Shown: piece after piece, positions 1 to 5,880 of the stretch
Numbering within the stretch: the first letter of the stretch is position 1
How the letters are laid out: each line of letters opens with the position of its first letter
Source of the DNA: an uncultured Pseudomonadota bacterium
GTDB lineage: Bacteria > Myxococcota_A > UBA796 > UBA9615
NCBI GenBank assembly: GCA_937907595.1
Contig: CALCXL010000011.1
Location: forward strand, 1 to 5,880
Direction of reading: 5' to 3'
DNA length: 5,880 nt
The notes under the pieces: model-generated
What the model saw: only the letters and a program-made list of their open reading frames with translations
Told to the model about the DNA's origin: nothing
The model's database searches: none
Program-made: the position numbers and the translations under genes

Positions 1-1051
1 GGATCCGGCCGCGGCAGGTCTCGAAGCAGTGGACGATCGCCGGGTCGAAGTGGCTGCCCGCGTCCCGCCGGATGTGGGCCTCCGCCTCCTCCAGGCCGAA
101 GGGCTCCTTGTAGGGTCGGCGGGTCGTGAGCGCGTCGAAGCAGTCGGCGACGGCGACGATGCGCGCGGCCATGGGGATGTCCTCGCCGGCCAGACCGTGG
201 GGGTAGCCGCGGCCGTCCCACCACTCGTGGTGGTGCAGGGCGATGGTGCAGGCCATGTCGTGGATCCCCGCCGCGCGCAGCAGCTCGTAGCCCTTGTAGG
301 AGTGCGTCTTCATCACCTCCCACTCCGCCCGCGTCAGGCGGTCGGCCTTCTTGAGGATCAGGTCGGGGATGGCCACCTTGCCGACGTCGTGCAGCCCGGC
401 GTAGCGCTCGATGCAGGCCACGAAGTCCGCGTCCATGCCCAGGGCGTCGGCCAGCAGGGCTGAGTAGGAGCAGACCCGCTGGATGTGGTTGCCGGTCTCG
501 TGGTCGTTGAGCAGGTTCGCGTGCTCCAGGGCCGCCACCAGGCCCCGCGTCAGACGATCCAGCTCCGCGGTGCGCTCCTGGACCTTGGCCTCCAGGTCGT
601 CGTTGCGCGCGCGCAGGACGACGTTCTGGGCCTGGACCTGCAAGGCCAGCCCGCGCATGCGCAGCAGCGACTCCACGCGGGCGGTCACCTCCAGCGGGAC
701 CAGGGGCTTGTTGAGAAAGTCGTCGGCGCCAGCGTGCAGGCTGTCCAGGCGCTGATCCATGCCACGCACGGCGGTCACCAGGACGAAGGGCACGCCGTCG
801 AAGCGCTCGCGGCCGCGCACCCACTCCAGGAGCTCGTAGCCCGAGCCATCGGGCATGCGCAGGTCCGACAGGATCAGGTCGGCGTCCTGGCGATCCAACC
901 AGGCCACCGCCCCAGCCGTCGACGAGAAGCCGTGCACCGAGTACCCGCTGCCCTCCAGCACGTCCTTCAACAGCTGCAGGTTCGCTGCGTCGTCGTCCAC
1001 GCAGACGATGTTCCAGGGCCGGTGGTCGCGGCGGCGGGCGGGGTGTTGCAC
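1..1051 (-). CDS. Response regulator with receiver and HD-GYP domains; probable cyclic-di-GMP phosphodiesterase (3' end cut by window edge)
   Basis: This is an RpfG-like cytoplasmic regulator, expected to hydrolyse cyclic di-GMP when its receiver is phosphorylated. 350 codons are visible. The receiver spans residues 14-131, with acidic DDD 19-21, phospho-acceptor D63 (SDLRMPDGSGYELL), T93 and K115 (NKP). A hydrophilic, probably coiled-coil linker follows at about 134-170. The HD-GYP domain covers about 172-346: E185 and H189 (HETGNH), H221-D222 with K225 (HDVGK), H250, H274-H275, GYP 282-284 and D303. All metal ligands known from the family are present, including the extra glutamate associated with tri-iron sites, so activity is inferred. 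The text reads GSHFDPAIVHCFE near the edge, typical of the end of the family, so only a few residues are probably missing. The GTG start is forced: an in-frame TAG lies four codons upstream (1063-1061) and the next candidate falls inside the receiver core. No good Shine-Dalgarno is seen, so translation may depend on the kinase gene ending 32 nt upstream. Confidence 0.93.
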   Translation of the reverse strand, partial: MQHPARRRDHRPWNIVCVDDDAANLQLLKDVLEGSGYSVHGFSSTAGAVAWLDRQDADLILSDLRMPDGSGYELLEWVRGRERFDGVPFVLVTAVRGMDQRLDSLHAGADDFLNKPLVPLEVTARVESLLRMRGLALQVQAQNVVLRARNDDLEAKVQERTAELDRLTRGLVAALEHANLLNDHETGNHIQRVCSYSALLADALGMDADFVACIERYAGLHDVGKVAIPDLILKKADRLTRAEWEVMKTHSYKGYELLRAAGIHDMACTIALHHHEWWDGRGYPHGLAGEDIPMAARIVAVADCFDALTTRRPYKEPFGLEEAEAHIRRDAGSHFDPAIVHCFETCRGRI

Positions 1052-1083
1052 CGCCGGAATCTAGCAGGGTCCCAGGAGCGCGC

Positions 1084-3621
1084 TCAGGGCGCGGGGTCCG
1101 GGGGGGAGGAGTCCAGCTCCTGCAGCAGGCGGAAGCCGACGTGCGAGCCGACGTACTCCTCGTGCACCTCCGAGCGGGAGGCGCAGCGGCAGTAGACCTC
1201 CACGGTGCCGTAGGAGCCGCCGCGCAGGGGGTGGCGTCCGGGCGCGGCCGGGGTCTCGTCCCACTCGCACCAGTCGCGCACGCCGCCGGCCAGGTCGCGC
1301 ACGCCGTAGGGGGAGACGTCCGAGGGCACGGCCCCCACCGCCGGCAGGTCGGGGGGCTCCGCGCTGCTCTCGGACATCACGCAGAAGCTGGCGTCGAAGA
1401 CGTCCCCCCAGGGGAAGATGCGTCGATCGGGGCCGCGCGCGGCCTTCTCCCACTCCAGCTCGGTGGGCAGGCGGTAGCGCACGTCGTCCCGCTCGGACCG
1501 CCAACGCGCGAAGGCCCGCGCGTCGTCCACGGCCACCGACACGATCGGCTGCTCCGCGTGCCACACCGTGCCGTCGGTGTCCGTGAAGGGGAGGGTGTAT
1601 TCGCCGTCGGCGGGCAGCACGATCAGCGCCGGCTGGCGCACGCCGCGGCCGCCGCGGACCCGGGGGGATCGGAGCAGGGCCTGGGAAGCGTCCTGTTGGC
1701 TCAGCTCCGCCAGGAACTCGAAGTACTCGGCCACCGTCACCGGGTAGCGCGCCAGCGCGAAGTCCGGGACCTCCGCGAAGGTCTCGGGCACCCCGGAGAT
1801 CGCGCTCGCGTCGCCGCCCACGGCCACCGCGCCCCCCGGGATGTGAAGGAAGCCGGGCTGCACCGCCTCCCGGGCCTGCAGGCGGACGTGGAAGCTGAGG
1901 TTCTGCAGGCGGGAGACCACCAGCGGTGCGGTGACGGGGGCGTGGCCTTCGGCCTGCAGCTTGAGCTGCCAGGAACCCAGGGGGAGCGCGCGCCGCTGGA
2001 TGGGGGTGCTGCCCAGGGCCAGCTCGGGGCCAGGGCGGCGCAGGCCGTCGACCTCTCGCAGGGGCTGGATCACGGCCTGCACACCCGGGGGGTCGGTGGT
2101 GAGGTTGAGGGTGCCGTCGCCCTGCAGCCGGCGGGCGTAGCGCTCGGGGGCGTAGCGCTGGATCAGCTCGCCCCAGCGGCGCACCCAGCGGGGCTCCCGG
2201 GCCTCTTCGGCCTGCAGGTAGCGGATCCAGTAGAGGTCGGCCAGGCCCTCCTGGGCCGGGCGGTGGCCGCGGACGTGGGACAGGGCCGACTCGAACGCGG
2301 CCTCGCAGTCGCCGAAGATCGTGTCCGCCCGGGCCACCGCGTCCTCGTGCACACGCAGGGCGTGCCAGACCAGGCGCTTCATCTCCAGCGGGTCCCAGGG
2401 GCGCAGCTCCTCCTTCATGGACGCCACGCGCAGCTCGGCCTCCTCGGCCTCGCTGGCGGCGCGGGCGAAGAGCAGCATGAGCTCGCGGCCCTCGGCCACC
2501 AGGCGGTCGGCCTCCTGGCGGGGGCGCACGCCCTCCAGGTAGCTCTCCAGGTCCGCCATGAGCTCGCCGGCGTCAACGTAGCGGTCCCCGGGGTCCTTGC
2601 TCAGGGCGCGCAGGCAGACGGCCTCCACCTCCGGGGGGATCTCGCGGTCGGGCGCGCGCTGCGAGGGCGGCTCCACGGGCTCGGTGGCCACGATGTAGAG
2701 CAGGCGGGCGACGGTGTCCGCCCGGAAGGGCCTGGTCAGCGTGAGCAGCTCGTAGAGCAGGACGCCGAGGCTGAAGACGTCGGCCTCGGGGCCCACCGCG
2801 CCGGCCACCCCGCGCAGGGACTCGGGGGCCATGTAGGCAGGGGAGCCCACCATGGCGCCGTCGGCCGTCATCAGCACGCTGGCGCCGTCCTCCAGCACCG
2901 CGCGCAGCTCTTCGGGGGCGTCGTCCAGCAACCGGGCCACGCCCCAGTCCATCACCAGGACCTCGCCGAAGTCGCCGATCATGATGTTGGCCGGCTTGAG
3001 GTCCCGGTGGACCACCCGGCGGGTGTGCGCGTAGGCGACCGCCTGGCAGGTGCTGCGGAACAGCCCCAGGAGGTGGTTGACGTTGTTGCGGACCAGGGTG
3101 GCGGGGTCGCCGTCGCGCAGGCCTTCGAGGATCTCCCCGAGGCTGGCGCCCTGGACCCGCTTCATCGTGTAGTAGACGTCGCCGTCGTCGGAGATGAACA
3201 GGTCGTGCACGGGCACGATGCCCGGGTGCTCCAGCTGCGCAGTGATGCGCGCCTCCGCGACGAAGCGGGCCAGGCGCCCCGGCTCGCAGCGATCGGGGTG
3301 GATGCTCTTGATGGCGACCTGCCGGCCCAGGTTCCGGTCGCCGGCCAGATTGACGACCCCCATGCCGCCTTCGCCGAGCTTGCCGCCGATGCGGTAGCGG
3401 TTCTCCAGGTCCCCGCCGACCAGGAAGAGGCCGGCGTCGTCGTCGTCGACGATCGTGACGGGGGGGACCGTGGGCATCCCGGCCGGAACCAGGCCGGGCA
3501 CCGTGTGGTCCGCGCGGATCCCCGCCCGCTCCAGCACGTCCACAGCCAGAGGGGGCAACTCAGCGGTGTCGACGCCGTCGCGCGGCGAGACCAGGGACGC
3601 GATCTTGTCGCGGAGGCTCAA
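1084..3621 (-). CDS. Cytoplasmic Ser/Thr protein kinase with PEGA-like region and C-terminal FGE/SUMF1-like domain
   Basis: An 845-residue signalling protein predicted to phosphorylate Ser/Thr residues on unknown partners. The kinase domain (about 76-362) is complete: glycine loop GEGGMG 83-88, K105 (VAIK), helix-C E123, HRDLKPAN 205-212 with catalytic D207, DWG 225-227 in place of DFG, a long activation loop, GSPAYMAPE 259-267, D281 and R347. DWG is frequent in planctomycete and myxobacterial kinases, so it does not imply inactivity. Residues about 365-500 are charged and helical. Residues about 503-581 (GTLNLTTDPPGV, then LGSTPIQRRALPLGSW) look PEGA-like. Residues about 590-836 form an FGE-like domain (YRLPTELEWEKAARG 716-730, FPWGD, SPYGVRDLAGGVRDW, LRGGSYG, GSHVGFRLL). 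Its end has C811-x-C813 rather than the C-x4-C of true FGE, so binding or scaffolding is likelier than formylglycine formation. No membrane segment or signal peptide is seen. It probably forms an operon with the HD-GYP gene. The start is TTG: an in-frame TGA lies just upstream (3633-3631) and AGGAGG precedes it. Confidence 0.93.
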   Translation of the reverse strand: MSLRDKIASLVSPRDGVDTAELPPLAVDVLERAGIRADHTVPGLVPAGMPTVPPVTIVDDDDAGLFLVGGDLENRYRIGGKLGEGGMGVVNLAGDRNLGRQVAIKSIHPDRCEPGRLARFVAEARITAQLEHPGIVPVHDLFISDDGDVYYTMKRVQGASLGEILEGLRDGDPATLVRNNVNHLLGLFRSTCQAVAYAHTRRVVHRDLKPANIMIGDFGEVLVMDWGVARLLDDAPEELRAVLEDGASVLMTADGAMVGSPAYMAPESLRGVAGAVGPEADVFSLGVLLYELLTLTRPFRADTVARLLYIVATEPVEPPSQRAPDREIPPEVEAVCLRALSKDPGDRYVDAGELMADLESYLEGVRPRQEADRLVAEGRELMLLFARAASEAEEAELRVASMKEELRPWDPLEMKRLVWHALRVHEDAVARADTIFGDCEAAFESALSHVRGHRPAQEGLADLYWIRYLQAEEAREPRWVRRWGELIQRYAPERYARRLQGDGTLNLTTDPPGVQAVIQPLREVDGLRRPGPELALGSTPIQRRALPLGSWQLKLQAEGHAPVTAPLVVSRLQNLSFHVRLQAREAVQPGFLHIPGGAVAVGGDASAISGVPETFAEVPDFALARYPVTVAEYFEFLAELSQQDASQALLRSPRVRGGRGVRQPALIVLPADGEYTLPFTDTDGTVWHAEQPIVSVAVDDARAFARWRSERDDVRYRLPTELEWEKAARGPDRRIFPWGDVFDASFCVMSESSAEPPDLPAVGAVPSDVSPYGVRDLAGGVRDWCEWDETPAAPGRHPLRGGSYGTVEVYCRCASRSEVHEEYVGSHVGFRLLQELDSSPPDPAP

Positions 3622-3625
3622 GCAC

Positions 3626-3631
3626 CCTCCT
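3626..3631 (-). promoter_or_regulatory. Shine-Dalgarno for the TTG-initiated kinase gene
   Basis: The minus strand reads AGGAGG followed by GTGC and then TTG at 3621-3619. A perfect Shine-Dalgarno core four bases from the codon supports the rare TTG as the real start. The ATG at 3634-3632 is out of frame, and the in-frame TGA at 3633-3631 rules out any further extension. The short spacing is slightly below the usual optimum. Confidence 0.7.
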
Positions 3632-3718
3632 CATCCACACCCCCGATCCTAACAGAGCAGCGACGTCGACCCTTCCCTCGGCGGCGCGGCTGCGGCAGGC
3701 TCTCCTCCCGTCGGCCCC

Positions 3719-3723
3719 GGAGG
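3719..3723 (+). promoter_or_regulatory. Shine-Dalgarno for the aldehyde dehydrogenase gene
   Basis: GGAGG lies seven bases upstream of the ATG at 3731, which is standard spacing. It fixes this ATG as the start, and the protein begins directly with the family's usual N-terminal SINPATG-like motif. Confidence 0.75.
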
Positions 3724-3730
3724 TCCCCCC

Positions 3731-5085
<1,355 letters not shown>

Positions 5086-5089
<4 letters not shown>

Positions 5090-5880
5090 GCGGAGCCCGG
5101 GGCCGCGCCTGGATCGCCCGGGCGGGGCCGGGGCCCGAGTCCGTCACGGCGGCGCTGTCCGACGGTCTGGCCTTCGTCCGGGTGGCGCTGCGCGGGGGCT
5201 GGACGCTGTTGCCGGACGGCTCGGCGATCTCGCCGGAGCGGGCGCCGGGGCTGCGGTTGGACCGGGCGCTGGTCGAGGCGCTGATCTCCCTGGGGCCCGC
5301 GGCCAGCTACCAGCTCTGCGGGCGCGTCGGCGGCTTGGAGGGCCTGCGCGACGAGCACGGGGGGCGCGTGGTGGTGCGGCCGTCCCGCAGCTCACGCGTC
5401 TACCGCTACCAGCTCAGCGTCGCCGCCGGGACGGACGGCGAGCCCCTGTGGTCCCGGCTGGCGGCGCCCGCGGCGCTGTACCACGCCGACCGGGTCGCGG
5501 CCCTGGTGCGGCTTCGCGGGCTGCCCGACGGGGACCCCTTTCACGGGGCCCTGCGCGCCATCGCCCGCGCGGTGCCGGCCCCCAGCGTCGGCGTGGGGGT
5601 GCTGGGCCAGCCCGCCGGCGACCCCCGCCGCTTCGTGGAGCCGCTGGAGCTGGCGGATCCGGACCTGGTCGTCGTCGACGCACGGGAGATCGGCTGGGGA
5701 GGGGACGAGATCACCCAGGCCACCCACCCCCTGGGCGCCATCATCGTGGCCGACTCCGCCTGCGCGGCCGAGCTCGCCTGCTGCGCGTTGCTGGGCGTGG
5801 ACCCCGCCACCCTGCCGGCGCTGCAGTTGGCCGCCGCGCGCGGCCTGGGGCCGGGCCGCCTGGAGGACCTGGAGCTGGAG
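5086..5880 (+). CDS. Divergent DUF362-like protein (3' end cut by window edge)
   Basis: An open frame of 265 codons without a stop, running to the right edge. It starts at GTG 5086-5088, overlapping the aldehyde dehydrogenase TGA by 4 nt. No Shine-Dalgarno is evident, which fits coupled translation. The C-terminal part (about 190-265) follows the DUF362 pattern: PDLVVVDAR 192-200, then PLGAIIVADS 215-224, a small-residue helix ending in LLGVDP 235-240, and LPALQLAAARGLGPGRLEDLEL. A middle stretch (ADRVAALVRLRGL, HGALRAIARAV, about 134-163) sits where family members have a Lys-Thr-His and Lys-Asn-Leu motif, but those residues are absent. The N-terminal half is not recognised. No CxxCxxC clusters, signal peptide or membrane segment are visible, although some DUF362 proteins carry a ferredoxin domain at the C-terminus, which would lie beyond the edge. 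The coding frame is well supported by overlap and codon pattern; the family assignment is moderate and no reaction can be assigned. Confidence 0.7.

Larger units (their letters stand above)
3622..3730. promoter_or_regulatory. Divergent intergenic region between kinase and aldehyde dehydrogenase genes
   Basis: These 109 bp separate two divergently read genes and must contain or overlap both promoters, since nothing else lies between them. The local composition is less GC-rich around 3646-3655. On the minus strand TAGGAT (3651-3646) resembles a -10 box, but no convincing -35 box sits at a proper distance. The region also holds a perfect 8-bp palindrome, cgacgtcg at 3661-3668, overlapping gtcgac at 3665-3670, which could be a small operator or chance in this composition. 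Promoter function is inferred from the gene layout, not from box matches. Confidence 0.45.

Noticed and set aside
1..6. BamHI site (ggatcc) at the first base as a cloning junction
   Set aside because: The same site recurs inside the window (for example near 263 and 2222), and the HD-GYP reading frame continues without disruption to the edge, so it is probably chance.
1076..1085. Palindrome gagcgcgctc as a transcription terminator for the kinase gene
   Set aside because: The stem would be very short once a loop is allowed, no T-tract follows, and the downstream HD-GYP gene lies on the same strand only 32 nt away.
29..1195. Plus-strand open frames of 144, 90 and 236 codons over the left end
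   Set aside because: They are antisense to the receiver/HD-GYP gene and the end of the kinase gene. Their translations lack recognisable motifs.
1100..1240. Possible diversity-generating retroelement variable region at the end of the FGE-like domain
   Set aside because: FGE-type C-lectin folds, including kinase fusions, can be retroelement targets. However, no reverse transcriptase or template repeat is in the window, and the codons here show no enrichment of AAC-derived variable positions.
2947..2955. DWG in place of DFG as a sign of a pseudokinase
   Set aside because: The metal-binding aspartate is kept, all other catalytic residues are intact, and DWG is common in related bacterial kinases.
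5144..5810. Several minus-strand open frames in the right end
   Set aside because: They are antisense to the DUF362-like frame, which starts in a 4-nt overlap with the preceding gene and stays open to the edge. Their products are Arg/Pro/Ala-rich and unrecognisable.

Overview
This is a very GC-rich, densely coded bacterial window with strong G/C preference at third codon positions. It holds four protein genes in two divergent pairs. The gene content is a cytoplasmic Ser/Thr kinase fused to a formylglycine-generating-enzyme-like (FGE/SUMF1) domain, with a 'DWG' kinase motif, plus an RpfG-like receiver/HD-GYP protein. This style is common in Myxococcota and related delta-type lineages and also in Planctomycetota. 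The phylum is an inference from style; no rRNA or marker gene is present.

Leftward pair (minus strand). A TTG-initiated 845-residue protein (3621 to 1084) carries an N-terminal protein kinase, a helical linker, a PEGA-like beta region and a C-terminal FGE-like fold. After 32 nt comes a GTG-initiated receiver plus HD-GYP protein (1051 to the left edge, cut a few residues before its expected end). It has all the residues expected of an active cyclic-di-GMP phosphodiesterase. The spacing suggests one transcript that links Ser/Thr phosphorylation with c-di-GMP turnover.

Divergent intergenic region (3622-3730). These 109 bp must hold the start signals for both pairs. Shine-Dalgarno sequences are clear on both sides, but no convincing promoter boxes are visible.

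Rightward pair (plus strand). A complete NAD(P)-dependent aldehyde dehydrogenase (3731-5089) overlaps by 4 nt (GTGA) the start of a second gene that runs off the right edge (5086-5880). The C-terminal half of that partial protein resembles the DUF362 family, but the usual family motifs are eroded. The overlap implies translational coupling, so the two products may share a pathway, which the sequence does not identify.

I see no tRNA, rRNA, CRISPR array, insertion sequence, phage gene or clear terminator. The most interesting points are the kinase/FGE-like protein beside an HD-GYP regulator, the loss of the canonical copper-binding cysteine spacing in the FGE-like domain, and the divergent DUF362-like partner of the aldehyde dehydrogenase.
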